Source: SLNP01 sp964568875
Lineage (GTDB): Bacteria > Bacteroidota > Bacteroidia > Bacteroidales > VadinHA17
Direction of reading: 5' to 3'
Length of the DNA: 64,000 nt
Assembly (NCBI GenBank): GCA_964568875.1
Contig: CAZMSH010000013.1
Location: 1 to 64,000 of the forward strand
Shown here piece by piece: positions 7,785 to 16,987 of this stretch. Positions within the stretch are counted from its first letter, which is position 1. Every line of letters begins with the position of its first letter. A program made the position numbers and the translations under genes. Under the pieces are notes generated by a model. The model was given only the letters and a program-made list of their open reading frames with translations, had not been told where the DNA came from and ran no database searches.

Positions 7785-9686
7785 ATGAGCGAGCCTCTGA
7801 AGCATGAATGCGGGATAGCACTTTTAAGACTGCTTAAGCCCGTAGAGTTTTACATTGAAAAGTATGGCACATGGAGATACGGGCTTGGGAAGATGTATCT
7901 CATGATGGAAAAGCAACGTAACCGGGGGCAGGACGGAGCAGGCCTGGCCGGTCTCAAGCTGAACGCCCCTGCCGGCAGACGCTATATCTTCAGGCAAAGG
8001 TCAAATCATACCGATTCCATAAAGGAGGTCTTCTCAAGGGTATATGATGACATTGAGCTGGTAAGGGCAAGAGAAAAGGATAAAGCCGAGAATCCGGTCT
8101 TCCTCAGAGAGGAGATGCCTTTTGCCTGCGACATATACCTGGGTCATCTCAGATACGGTACGTTCGGAAACTACAATATAGACTATGTCCATCCGGTTAC
8201 CAGGGAAAACAACTGGAGATCAAGAAGCCTGGTGCTTGCCGGCAACTTTAATCTTACCAATGTCGATGAGATTTTCAATCATCTTGTTGAAATCGGACAA
8301 AATCCTGTAGACTTCTCTGATACAGTAACTATACTTGAAAACCTGGGTCATTTTCTTGACGAGGAGAATGAGAGTTTATACCAGGATTACAAGAGACGAG
8401 GCTACTCAAAAAAGGAGATTACTCCGATGATTGAAAAGAATCTGAATATAGCCACGGTCCTTGAAAGTGCCGCCAGGAAGTGGGACGGTGGTTATGCCAT
8501 GGCAGGTATAACCGGTTTCGGAACCGGATTTGTTTTAAGAGATCCCTCGGGGATCAGACCCGTATTCTATTATCATGACGATGAAATAGCAATAGCTGCA
8601 TCAGAAAGACCGGTTATACAGACTGTTTTCAGAAAGAGAACAGCGGAGATTAAGGAACTTACTCCGGGCCATGCTTTGATTATAGGTGCCTCAGGATCAA
8701 TAAAGGAAGAAAAGATACTGGAGCCTGCCACTGCAAAGAAATGCTCCTTCGAGAGAATATACTTCTCCAGAGGCACTGATAAAAGCATTTACCGCGAAAG
8801 AAAGATGCTTGGTGAGCTGCTGACACCTGCCGTACTTAAGGCAGTGGATTATGATATCGGGAACACGGTTTTTTCATACATTCCGAATACTGCCGAGAGC
8901 GCTTTTTTCGGACTTGTCAAAGGGCTGGAGGATTATCTTAACGGGTTCAAGGTTGATGCCATTCTGAGGCAACGTGACAGTGCAGACAAAAAGGAGCTGG
9001 CTGAGATTATGTCTGTCAGGCCAAGAATTGAAAAGATAGCTGTGAAAGATGTCAAACTCAGAACCTTTATAACAGAAGATGCAGCACGAAATGATCTTGT
9101 GGGGCATGTTTACGATGTTACTTACGGCGTAGTCAGAAGGGGGATCGACAATCTCGTTGTACTGGATGATTCAATTGTCAGGGGAACCACCCTTAAAAAC
9201 AGTATTATCAGAATTCTTGACGGAATAGGGCCAAAGAAGCTGGTTATAGTATCTTCCTCTCCTCAAATCAGATATCCTGACTGCTATGGCATCGATATGG
9301 CCAGGCTGGGTGATTTTATTGCCTTCAGGGCGGCAATTTCACTTATTACTGATCAGGGTAAAGAGGATAAGATCAGTGAAATATACGAGAAAGCCAGGGC
9401 AGAACTGAGTAAACCTGTAAATGAGATGGTGAACGTTGTGAAAGAGATCTACAATGACTTTTCACCCGAAGATATTTCAACACGGATTGCATCGATGCTG
9501 AGGACACCAGGTATTGAGGCAGAACTGGAAATCGTTTATCAGACAATAGAGAACCTGCATATTGCCTGTCCTGGTCATGCGGGCGACTGGTATTTTTCAG
9601 GTGATTATCCCACTGCCGGAGGCAACAGGGTCGTTAACAGATCGTTTGTAAATTTCATTGAAGGGATCGACAAAAGAGCATACTAA
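7785..9686 (+). CDS. purF: Long-form amidophosphoribosyltransferase (PurF-like)
   Basis: Glutamine PRPP amidotransferase homologue, catalysing the first committed step of purine synthesis if active. The class II glutaminase domain begins at Cys9, after an eight-residue propeptide that must be removed (MSEPLKHE-C). It shows RNRGQDGAG, GHLRYGTFG, NFNLTN and DPSGIRPVFY. The phosphoribosyltransferase domain has the PRPP loop VVLDDSIVRGTT near residue 458 and CYGIDMARLGDF after it. At 633 residues it is about 150 longer than classical PurF; the extra length lies in the glutaminase insertion (about 170-220) and the C-terminus. A second, classical PurF elsewhere in the genome is possible, so purine synthesis as the physiological role is likely but not certain. 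Confidence 0.82.
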   Translation: MSEPLKHECGIALLRLLKPVEFYIEKYGTWRYGLGKMYLMMEKQRNRGQDGAGLAGLKLNAPAGRRYIFRQRSNHTDSIKEVFSRVYDDIELVRAREKDKAENPVFLREEMPFACDIYLGHLRYGTFGNYNIDYVHPVTRENNWRSRSLVLAGNFNLTNVDEIFNHLVEIGQNPVDFSDTVTILENLGHFLDEENESLYQDYKRRGYSKKEITPMIEKNLNIATVLESAARKWDGGYAMAGITGFGTGFVLRDPSGIRPVFYYHDDEIAIAASERPVIQTVFRKRTAEIKELTPGHALIIGASGSIKEEKILEPATAKKCSFERIYFSRGTDKSIYRERKMLGELLTPAVLKAVDYDIGNTVFSYIPNTAESAFFGLVKGLEDYLNGFKVDAILRQRDSADKKELAEIMSVRPRIEKIAVKDVKLRTFITEDAARNDLVGHVYDVTYGVVRRGIDNLVVLDDSIVRGTTLKNSIIRILDGIGPKKLVIVSSSPQIRYPDCYGIDMARLGDFIAFRAAISLITDQGKEDKISEIYEKARAELSKPVNEMVNVVKEIYNDFSPEDISTRIASMLRTPGIEAELEIVYQTIENLHIACPGHAGDWYFSGDYPTAGGNRVVNRSFVNFIEGIDKRAY

Positions 9687-10630
9687 CCCACAGGGTCAAA
9701 CTCGAAGCCCTCACGGTAGGAGGCCAGGTGCCTGTTAATTTTTTCAACGTATATATCCCTGATAGTGATCATTATACCAGTCTCTTCCACATTGCCGAAA
9801 TGATGGTTTATGAATGTACCAAATGTCCTCATTGTAGGAGACAGGTTCATGTAAGCATTGAACAGAGGCGGAATGTTTTCTCCCAGTTTTCTGACTTCAG
9901 CTGAAAGTACCCTGTAGTCTTCCTTATATCCCCCTGTGAACAGCTGCTTCAGCTCATCCTCATGGAAATCGATTTCAATCGGTTCTTTCGGAGTGATGAG
10001 ATTGTCATGATCTCCGAAATACTTGTGCATGAAACAGAGGATCATGTCGCGAGCCTTCTGGTTATAGTGTCTGTACATGGTAACCTTGCCAAACATATAT
10101 CTTATATGCGGTGTCTCAATTGCTATCGCACCAAGCCCGTCCCACAAATTATCAAGAGAGAAGAGGCTCTTTCTTCCCATTGCCTTTGACTGGTATTCAG
10201 GCTGAACAAATGATCTTCCCAATTCCATCAGGTTGGGGTAATAATCCTTTCTGAAGGTATCTGAAAAGTGGAAATATGAATATGACGCCAGACGGGTAAG
10301 GTCATTGGAAGGATTATTGTGATCGTTGATGAAATATCTGTATCCACCCACTATTTCGAGGTTGTCAGGATCCCAGACAATAAGTTGTTTATGAGGGTGC
10401 TCAGGGTCAGTGTCATACCTGTCAATGTCAATCTCTTTTCCTGTTCCGCCACCGGCACTCCTGAAAGCATGTTCCCGAACCCTGCCCACTTCACGCATGA
10501 GTACCGGTGATTCGGTTCCTGCGAAAAGATATACCTCATTATTGCCATTGTTGGTCTTTCGTAACAGCCTTTCGGGTGTAAGCTCTGCGACTATCTCTTC
10601 AATGGGGGCACGTTCAGCTATTTCAGTCAT
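9683..10630 (-). CDS. glsB: GNAT-type N-acyltransferase, GlsB-like (glycine lipid synthesis)
   Basis: 315 residues of the ornithine/glycine-lipid N-acyltransferase family (OlsB-like GNAT). In Bacteroides GlsB transfers a 3-hydroxy fatty acyl chain to glycine. Visible features are the family signature regions VMREVGRVREHAFRSAGGG, YDTDPEHPHKQLIVWD, ELGRSFVQPEYQ and LWDGLGAIAIETPHIRYMFG. The ATG at 10630 (MTEIAERAPIEE) is used because the longer frame to 10720 would overlap the upstream gene and shows no family similarity. It is directly downstream of the acyltransferase gene (32 bases), the same pair and order as the glycine lipid genes of Bacteroides. The 3' end overlaps the convergent purF by 4 bases. 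Confidence 0.82.
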   Translation of the reverse strand: MTEIAERAPIEEIVAELTPERLLRKTNNGNNEVYLFAGTESPVLMREVGRVREHAFRSAGGGTGKEIDIDRYDTDPEHPHKQLIVWDPDNLEIVGGYRYFINDHNNPSNDLTRLASYSYFHFSDTFRKDYYPNLMELGRSFVQPEYQSKAMGRKSLFSLDNLWDGLGAIAIETPHIRYMFGKVTMYRHYNQKARDMILCFMHKYFGDHDNLITPKEPIEIDFHEDELKQLFTGGYKEDYRVLSAEVRKLGENIPPLFNAYMNLSPTMRTFGTFINHHFGNVEETGIMITIRDIYVEKINRHLASYREGFEFDPVG

Positions 10631-10662
10631 ATTCTCAATGTTATGATCGTGTTTCGGGTTAA

Positions 10663-11490
10663 TTACAGTGGAACATACTTTTCGAGGTCGTAGGATTTCT
10701 TTCTCATGAATGCGGCCCACTCTGATGCACTTTTTGACTTGTCAAAGGTTTTCCAACTGACCGGTTTCCCGAATACAACGTGTATCTGCTTTCCTTTTTG
10801 CCTGAACATCTCATCGGGCAGCCAGAGCATCTCGACATTTGTTCTGATTCCTGTCATGCTTCTCAGATTCGCCAGCGAGTAGAAGAAGTTTGAGTTTCTG
10901 CCTGAAAAAAAAACGGGTATAATATCTCTGCGATGCCATACAGCCTTTGTAATAAAACTCTTCTGCCAGTCGAGGTCACAGATTACCCCTCCTTTGCGCC
11001 TTGAGCATATGCCGGCAGGGAAGTAGAGTATCTGATCATCTGATGCGTAGGCATTGTCTATTGCCCGAACCGCCTCCCTGTCCTGTACCCCATGCTTGTT
11101 TACCGGCAGGAAAATACCCGAAAAGTTGTTGATATTCAGAAGCAGGTCATTTACCGGGAATTTCACCGAAGTATAGTGCTTTGAAACCGCATCCATGAAA
11201 ACCATACCGTCAAGGCCGCCTAACGGGTGATTCGATGCAAAAATATACCGCCCGGTTGGCGGCAGACCTTCAGTCCCTATGGCCTTGTAGGTTATGCCCA
11301 TGAATTTAAGCACTGCAGAGACAAAGTCCTGATCCATGAGATGCCCGTATTCTGACAGAATGAAATTGATATCATCCTGGTGCAGAATCCTTTCAAGATA
11401 TCTGATAACAAACCCGGGCATCCGTTTGGCCAGTCTGGGACTTTTCGATGCCAGCACACTGCGTACTTCGATTTTCTGAGGCTCTGCCAT
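10663..11490 (-). CDS. glsA: 1-acylglycerol-3-phosphate-type O-acyltransferase, GlsA-like
   Basis: 275 residues of the PlsC/LPLAT superfamily with the catalytic HxxxxD motif in SNHPLGGLDG near residue 90, a second block VNKHGVQDREAVRA and the FPAGICSRRK block that replaces the usual EGTRS. In the Bacteroides model GlsA esterifies the hydroxyl of the N-acylated glycine made by GlsB. The gene starts from its own promoter element (11534-11541) and leads into glsB. Assignment to GlsA rather than PlsC rests on the linked GNAT gene and the atypical FPAG block; the reaction itself is inferred. Confidence 0.8.
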   Translation of the reverse strand: MAEPQKIEVRSVLASKSPRLAKRMPGFVIRYLERILHQDDINFILSEYGHLMDQDFVSAVLKFMGITYKAIGTEGLPPTGRYIFASNHPLGGLDGMVFMDAVSKHYTSVKFPVNDLLLNINNFSGIFLPVNKHGVQDREAVRAIDNAYASDDQILYFPAGICSRRKGGVICDLDWQKSFITKAVWHRRDIIPVFFSGRNSNFFYSLANLRSMTGIRTNVEMLWLPDEMFRQKGKQIHVVFGKPVSWKTFDKSKSASEWAAFMRKKSYDLEKYVPL

Positions 11491-11533
11491 TACATAAAAG
11501 AGAGTGTACCCTTAATCAGGTTTTTAGCTTGTG

Positions 11534-11541
11534 CAAAGGTA
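11534..11541 (-). promoter_or_regulatory. -7 element for glsA-glsB
   Basis: TACCTTTG on the minus strand, a perfect TAnnTTTG, 43 bases upstream of the glsA ATG. It is divergent from the mraZ promoter region. Confidence 0.6.
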
Positions 11542-11586
11542 ATCAAAATGGGTTTCGATGCAATCTGAAGTAAAAGTTATTAACAA

Positions 11587-11625
11587 AGTGGAAAAAAATG
11601 GGGTAAAGTGGAATAAAGTGGGATA
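11587..11625 (+). promoter_or_regulatory. Four MraZ boxes and dcw promoter region
   Basis: TGGAA, TGGGG, TGGAA and TGGGA start at 11589, 11599, 11609 and 11619, an exact 10-base period with 5-base A/T-rich spacers. MraZ is known to bind direct TGGGN repeats with 5-base spacing upstream of its own gene. A TATATTTT sequence at 11631-11638, one base away from the TAnnTTTG consensus, follows directly, so the boxes cover the expected -33 region of the dcw promoter. Binding by MraZ would repress or modulate the whole operon. Confidence 0.82.
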
Positions 11626-11663
11626 AAATATATATTTTAGCGTTTTAAAAGAATAGAAACGGT

Positions 11664-12128
11664 ATGGCCACATTCATAGGCGATTATCCATGCAAGGTTG
11701 ATGAAAAGGGGAGAGTTATCCTTCCTTCTTCATTCAAGAAGCAGATGCCCACAGCATCGGAGGATCGTTTTGTGGTGCGTAAGGACATATTTGAGAGATG
11801 TCTTGTTCTCTACACTCTTGATGACTGGAGCGTTCAGCTGGAGAAGATTAGGAGCAGGATAAATCCTTACAATCGTGAGCACAATATGTTTCTGCGGAAT
11901 TTTTTCATGGCCACTGCCGAGGTAACCCTTGACAACAACAGCAGGATGCTCATTCCGCGCAGGCTTCTTGAACTGGCCGGCATAAAAAGGGATGTTGTGA
12001 TGGCGGGGCAGGATGGCCGTATTGAGATTTGGCCTGAAGAGGCTTATGGATCAGCCTCAATGCTTCCGGGTGATTTTGCTGACCTTGCCGAGAGACTTTT
12101 AGGAGGAGGCACCAACCAAACTGATTAG
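11664..12128 (+). CDS. mraZ: Transcriptional regulator MraZ
   Basis: 154 residues with two SpoVT/AbrB-type DNA-binding halves (residues 5-50, GDYPCKVDEKGRVILPSSFK; and about 83-125, ATAEVTLDNNSRMLIPRRLL). MraZ forms ring-shaped oligomers that bind its own operator. The first gene of the dcw operon, with four boxes upstream and rsmH two bases downstream. The length is normal for the family. Confidence 0.97.
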   Translation: MATFIGDYPCKVDEKGRVILPSSFKKQMPTASEDRFVVRKDIFERCLVLYTLDDWSVQLEKIRSRINPYNREHNMFLRNFFMATAEVTLDNNSRMLIPRRLLELAGIKRDVVMAGQDGRIEIWPEEAYGSASMLPGDFADLAERLLGGGTNQTD

Positions 12129-12130
12129 CG

Positions 12131-13027
12131 ATGACGTATCATGTACCTGCCTTGCTCAAACAGAGTGTTGACGGGCTTGAGCTGAGGCCCGGAGGGGTCT
12201 ACGTCGACGCTACATATGGCGGCGGAGGGCATTCATCGGAGATACTCAGGAGACTTGAAGGGGGCAGGCTTATAGCTTTTGACCAGGATGAGGATTCCGT
12301 TGCCAATATAACAGATGACGAGAGGTTTCTGTTTCTGAATCAGAACTTCAGGTTTCTCAGGAATAATCTTTTCTATCATGGTATAGAGTCGATTAATGGA
12401 TTGATTGCTGATCTGGGTGTTTCGTTTCATCAGTTTGATGTGCCTGGTCGTGGCTTTTCATTTCGTTTTGAAGGGCCGCTTGATATGAGGATGAACAGGT
12501 CGGCAGATGTTACTGCCGCCACAGTGCTTAACAGCTATTCTGAGGAGATGCTGGCCGGTATTTTTTACATGTACGGAGAGCTTACCAATTCGCGGGCAAT
12601 AGCCCGCGCTGTAGTTGCAGCCAGAGAGAGTGCTCCTCTTGATGCTATTGGTGATCTCACCCATGCTGTACGGTCCCTGGTTCCCCCGAGGGCAGAAAAC
12701 AAGTTCTTTGCCCGGTTGTTTCAGGCCTTGCGCATAGAAGTTAATAATGAGCTGGTGAATCTTAAGGAGATGCTGCAGCAGGCTTATGATCTGCTTGTTC
12801 CGGGGGGGCGGCTGGTGGTGATTACCTATCATTCTCTGGAGGACAGGCTGGTCAAGAATTTCATGAGGAGCGGATCGTTTGAAGGTGAGATTGAGAAGGA
12901 TTTTTACGGGAATGTGCAGGTTCCCTTCAGGGTAATAACAAAGCGGGCAATTGTTGCAGGAGAGAAGGAGGTTGCAGCCAACCCGAGGTCGAGGAGTGCG
13001 AGGCTGAGGATAGCCGAAAAGGTTTGA
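12131..13027 (+). CDS. rsmH: 16S rRNA (cytosine-1402-N4)-methyltransferase RsmH
   Basis: SAM-dependent methyltransferase, 298 residues. It has the opening block YHVPALLKQSVDGL, the SAM-binding motif YVDATYGGGGHS near residue 30, DLGVSFHQFD near 96, and the C-terminal signature VITYHSLEDRLVKNF. It modifies C1402 in the ribosomal P site. Spacing of two bases to mraZ and a 3-base-scale junction with ftsL indicate one transcript. Confidence 0.97.
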   Translation: MTYHVPALLKQSVDGLELRPGGVYVDATYGGGGHSSEILRRLEGGRLIAFDQDEDSVANITDDERFLFLNQNFRFLRNNLFYHGIESINGLIADLGVSFHQFDVPGRGFSFRFEGPLDMRMNRSADVTAATVLNSYSEEMLAGIFYMYGELTNSRAIARAVVAARESAPLDAIGDLTHAVRSLVPPRAENKFFARLFQALRIEVNNELVNLKEMLQQAYDLLVPGGRLVVITYHSLEDRLVKNFMRSGSFEGEIEKDFYGNVQVPFRVITKRAIVAGEKEVAANPRSRSARLRIAEKV

Positions 13028-13029
13028 AT

Positions 13030-13386
13030 ATGGAAGAGAAGAGAAGAGAAGGAAAGAAAACAGCCGGGAACAGGCCGGGGCTAATAAGGGAGCTTATGAG
13101 CGGGAGTCTGCTTTCCGACAGGATTATTTTAAAGAATCTCGGCTTTATTCTGTTTCTGACATTCCTTGGCGCGGTTTATATAGCCAACAGATTTCATGCC
13201 GAGGATCTGGTGAGACGGATAACCAGGCTTCAGAAAGAGGTGACGGAATTAAGGGCAGATGCTCTTTCGACATCTGCTGAACTTATGCAGGTATCGAGGC
13301 AGTCGGAGGTTACAAGGCAAATAAGGGAGCGCGGTCTGGGACTGGAGGAGCTTACAGAGCCTCCTTACAGGCTGGTTGTAAAATAA
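13030..13386 (+). CDS. ftsL: FtsL-like cell division protein
   Basis: 118 residues: a basic cytoplasmic tail (about 1-38), one membrane helix (about 39-57, NLGFILFLTFLGAVYIANRF) and a periplasmic heptad-rich segment (DLVRRITRLQKEVTELRADA) predicted to form a coiled coil. Topology, size and position between rsmH and ftsI identify it as the FtsL of the Bacteroidota type. The ATG at 13030 is preferred over the TTG two codons earlier, which would overlap the rsmH stop. Confidence 0.88.
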   Translation: MEEKRREGKKTAGNRPGLIRELMSGSLLSDRIILKNLGFILFLTFLGAVYIANRFHAEDLVRRITRLQKEVTELRADALSTSAELMQVSRQSEVTRQIRERGLGLEELTEPPYRLVVK

Positions 13387-13395
13387 TGATGCTGT

Positions 13396-15522
13396 ATGTC
13401 GAAGCGTGATGAAATAGTAATGCGTAGCGCAATCATATATCTGGTGGTGGTGTTGCTTTCCATTGCTGTTATTTCGCGCATCGTCATACTTCAGTTTGTG
13501 CAGAAGGATAAGTGGGAGGCGATGGGCGAGGCTTTTATCTTCAAAAAAGATCTGATACAGGCTAACAGGGGCGATATTCTTGCATATGATGGCAGGCTTC
13601 TGGCGAGTTCGGTACCCTATTACACCGTCTACATGGATACACGCAGTACGGGCATGGCTGATTCAGTATGGGTTAATGGTATTGACGGCCTTGCTGCAGG
13701 CCTGGCATCACTATTCGGCGATAAATCTGCCGCAGCGTGGAAGGCTGAGCTGTCGGCAGCCAGAAACAAAGGCGAGCGTTATTACCTTATAAAGCGCCAT
13801 GTGAGTCATGCCAACCTTAAGAGGCTGCAGCAGCTGCCCATCTTCAGGCATGGGCAATACCGCGGAGGTCTGCTTACGCGGCCTGAGAACAGACGCATAC
13901 TGCCCAACCTCGAACTTGCATCACGTACCATCGGGTACCTCACCGAAGGCAGCTCCGGCAACATTGTGGGTCTTGAGGGTGCTTTTGACAAGGACCTTGC
14001 CGGCACAAACGGGGCGGTAATGATGCAGCGCCTTACCGGTGGCGACTGGTTCCCGGTCAGTGACAGTCGTGATATCCGCACCAGAGACGGGAACGATATT
14101 ATTACCACCATCGACCTTGACCTGCAGGATGTAGCTCACAGCGCCCTTCTTAATCAGCTGAGGAGACACAATGCACATCATGGGACAGCTGTTCTGATGG
14201 AGGTAAAAACAGGAGATATAAAGGCTATTGTCAATCTCGAGATCAGAGACGGAAGGTATCGCGAGGTATACAACTATGCTGTCGGAGAGAGTACCGAACC
14301 GGGTTCTACGTTCAAGCTCCCCGCATTGATGGCAGCACTGGAAGAGGGGTCAGTCGATCTTGATGATATTGTTGACACGGGTGACGGAACCATCAGGTTT
14401 TATGATAAGGTAATACGCGATGTGCGTGAGGGAGGGCACGGGACCATGACCGTTCAGGAGGTGTTTGAAAAATCATCTAACGTTGGTATGGCAAAGATCA
14501 TCTACGAGACATTCAAAGATAAACCGCGTGTATTTGTGGACAGGCTGTACTCCATGAAACTGAATGAAAAGCTTGGTATCCAGATACGTGGTGAAGGTTC
14601 TCCTCTTATCAGGTATCCCGGAGACAAGCTATGGTCAGGGCTTTCATTACCCATGATGTCACATGGCTACGAAGTACAGCAAACACCCCTGCAGATTCTT
14701 ACTTTCTATAACGCTGTTGCCAACAACGGCAAGATGGTTAAGCCACGGTTTGTCAGTGCAATAGCATACCATGGAGAGATAGTGAAGGAATTCCCTGCTG
14801 AAGTTATAGCCTCTTCGATATGCTCGCGCTCAACCATTGAAAAGGCCAGGAGGATGCTTGAAGGGGTTGTCGAAAACGGTACTGCCACGAACCTTAAGAA
14901 TGCCAATTATGTAATTGCCGGTAAAACCGGAACAGCCCAGATTGCCAATGAGAAATATGGTTACGGTCAGGGATCGAGCGTCTCATACCAGGCTTCATTT
15001 GCCGGTTATTTCCCTGCTGACAATCCACTTTATTCCTGCATAGTAGTGGTAAATGCTCCTTCAAATTACATATACTACGGTAATCTCGTGGCAGGTCCTG
15101 TCTTCCGGGAAATAGCTGATAAGGTCTATTCGAAGTATTTCTTCAGGTTCCATGATACAGGAAAGGAAGTGCAAGACTCAGGAGAGAAGCTGAAAATCAC
15201 CCAGCCTGACATAGGAGGCGGCTATGGAGACGATATTATACGTATGATGAAGGAGATGAATCTGAATCACAGGCAAATACCTTCATCTGAATGGATTGCA
15301 GTCCGTAATGTGAATGATACCATAAGACTGAGTCCTGTTAAAACAAGTGAAGGATTGGTGCCTGATATTCAGGGAATGAGCCTCAGGGATGCCCTTTATC
15401 TGCTTGAGAACTCAGGATGGCATGTGAAGTATACCGGTTCAGGCAGAGTGTCAAAGCAGTCGCCTTCGGCCGGAAGCCGTCTGAAAAGCGGAGCAACAAT
15501 ATATATTGAACTGGAGATATGA
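13396..15522 (+). CDS. ftsI: Division transpeptidase PBP3/FtsI with C-terminal PASTA domain
   Basis: Class B penicillin-binding protein, 708 residues. It has an N-terminal membrane anchor (about 12-34), a dimerisation domain, and a transpeptidase domain with active-site serine in EPGSTFK near residue 304, SSN near 359 and KTG (AGKTGTAQ) near 510. One PASTA domain lies at about 645-708 (VPDIQGMSLRDALYLLENSG). It cross-links septal peptidoglycan with FtsW. The stop codon overlaps the murE start (ATGA). Confidence 0.96.
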   Translation: MSKRDEIVMRSAIIYLVVVLLSIAVISRIVILQFVQKDKWEAMGEAFIFKKDLIQANRGDILAYDGRLLASSVPYYTVYMDTRSTGMADSVWVNGIDGLAAGLASLFGDKSAAAWKAELSAARNKGERYYLIKRHVSHANLKRLQQLPIFRHGQYRGGLLTRPENRRILPNLELASRTIGYLTEGSSGNIVGLEGAFDKDLAGTNGAVMMQRLTGGDWFPVSDSRDIRTRDGNDIITTIDLDLQDVAHSALLNQLRRHNAHHGTAVLMEVKTGDIKAIVNLEIRDGRYREVYNYAVGESTEPGSTFKLPALMAALEEGSVDLDDIVDTGDGTIRFYDKVIRDVREGGHGTMTVQEVFEKSSNVGMAKIIYETFKDKPRVFVDRLYSMKLNEKLGIQIRGEGSPLIRYPGDKLWSGLSLPMMSHGYEVQQTPLQILTFYNAVANNGKMVKPRFVSAIAYHGEIVKEFPAEVIASSICSRSTIEKARRMLEGVVENGTATNLKNANYVIAGKTGTAQIANEKYGYGQGSSVSYQASFAGYFPADNPLYSCIVVVNAPSNYIYYGNLVAGPVFREIADKVYSKYFFRFHDTGKEVQDSGEKLKITQPDIGGGYGDDIIRMMKEMNLNHRQIPSSEWIAVRNVNDTIRLSPVKTSEGLVPDIQGMSLRDALYLLENSGWHVKYTGSGRVSKQSPSAGSRLKSGATIYIELEI

Positions 15523-16976
15523 AAAGAGTAAGAGACCTGACAGAGGGGTTAAGAGTCAATAAGCTGACCGGCGATGCAGATATACGCATAACCGGTATTA
15601 CTGCTGATTCACGAAAGGCAGGTCAGGGTGTTTTGTTTGTTGCCGTCAGGGGGACTAAGACAGACGGACATCTGTTTATTGACAAGGCTATTTCAGCCGG
15701 GTCACCTGCAGTAGTATGTGAAAAGGCCCCTGCTGACGGGTTTGACGGGATTACAACTATCCTGGTGGAAGATAGTGCTGAGGCTCTGGGATTGATTGCT
15801 TCCGCATTTTATGGTAATCCGTCTGCTTCATTGAAACTTACCGGTGTTACCGGTACCAACGGGAAGACAACCACAGCCACATTGCTTTATAATACATTCA
15901 TGTCTCTGGGGTACAAGTGCGGGCTGCTTTCTACCGTCTGCAATTACATTCATGAGAAGAAGAGAGAAGCAACACACACTACCCCTGATCCGGTAGCCAT
16001 CAATTCGATTATGGCTTCGATGGTTGAGGAGGGATGTGAATATGTCTTTATGGAGGTCAGTTCACATGCGATAGATCAGAAGAGAATAGCCGGTCTTACC
16101 TTCAGGGGAGGGATATTTACCAACCTGACGCACGACCATCTTGATTACCATAAGACATTTGACAACTATCTGGCTGTTAAAAAACGCTTCTTCGATAATC
16201 TTGGAAAAGAGTCATTTGCCCTTGTTAACGCTGATGATCGCAACGGGAAGGTGATGGTACAGAACTGCAAGGCATCGGTGCATACCTATTCTCTTTCAGG
16301 TCTTGCTGAGTACCGTGCTTCTGTGGTGGAATTTCGGATTGACGGAATGGCAATGAAAATCGGAGGCAGAGAGGTGTGGACCTCTTTGATAGGAGATTTC
16401 AACGCGTCTAACATTCTGGCTGTATATGCTGCAGCCAGATTACTGGGGGCCGGGGAGGAAGAGACACTGACGGTTTTAAGCAGTCTGACTTCCGTTCCGG
16501 GGAGGCTTGATGTTGTAAGATCAAGCAGCGGTATTACAGGTGTGGTTGATTATGCTCATACTCCTGATGCTCTCAGGAATGTTACCGACACCATCAACCG
16601 TATCAGGCAGGGAGCGTCCAGATTGATTACTGTGGTGGGTGCTGGTGGTGACAGGGACAGGACCAAGAGGCCGCTGATGGCTACTATTGCAGCTGCGGCA
16701 AGTGATACTGTGATCCTGACTAGCGATAATCCCCGTACTGAAGATCCTGAAAAGATACTTGATGAGATGGAATCTGGCCCTGATACTCTTTTGCAAAGGA
16801 AGTTGATAAGGATCAGCGACAGAAGGAGTGCCATACGCACTGCTGTAAAAATGGCTTCAGCCGGTGATATTATCCTTGTTGCAGGCAAGGGACATGAGAC
16901 CTACCAGGAGGTTAATGGCGTGAGGCATCACTTTGATGACAGGGAAGAACTGATGAATGCATTTAATGAAGGTTAA
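15519..16976 (+). CDS. murE: UDP-MurNAc-L-Ala-D-Glu:meso-diaminopimelate ligase
   Basis: Cytoplasmic Mur ligase, 485 residues. The ATP loop is TGTNGKTTTATLL near residue 112. The substrate pocket motif DNPRTEDP near residue 405 is the signature of meso-diaminopimelate specificity, as opposed to lysine-adding MurE. Also visible are MEVSSHAIDQKR and HDHLDYHKTF. The start overlaps ftsI by 4 bases, implying translational coupling. Confidence 0.97.
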   Translation: MKRVRDLTEGLRVNKLTGDADIRITGITADSRKAGQGVLFVAVRGTKTDGHLFIDKAISAGSPAVVCEKAPADGFDGITTILVEDSAEALGLIASAFYGNPSASLKLTGVTGTNGKTTTATLLYNTFMSLGYKCGLLSTVCNYIHEKKREATHTTPDPVAINSIMASMVEEGCEYVFMEVSSHAIDQKRIAGLTFRGGIFTNLTHDHLDYHKTFDNYLAVKKRFFDNLGKESFALVNADDRNGKVMVQNCKASVHTYSLSGLAEYRASVVEFRIDGMAMKIGGREVWTSLIGDFNASNILAVYAAARLLGAGEEETLTVLSSLTSVPGRLDVVRSSSGITGVVDYAHTPDALRNVTDTINRIRQGASRLITVVGAGGDRDRTKRPLMATIAAAASDTVILTSDNPRTEDPEKILDEMESGPDTLLQRKLIRISDRRSAIRTAVKMASAGDIILVAGKGHETYQEVNGVRHHFDDREELMNAFNEG

Positions 16977-16987
16977 CCGATACAATT

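Noticed and set aside
11587..11625. Possible short CRISPR-like or satellite repeat upstream of mraZ
   Set aside because: The unit is 10 bp with a TGGRR core and lies directly before mraZ, which matches the known MraZ operator and not a CRISPR array.
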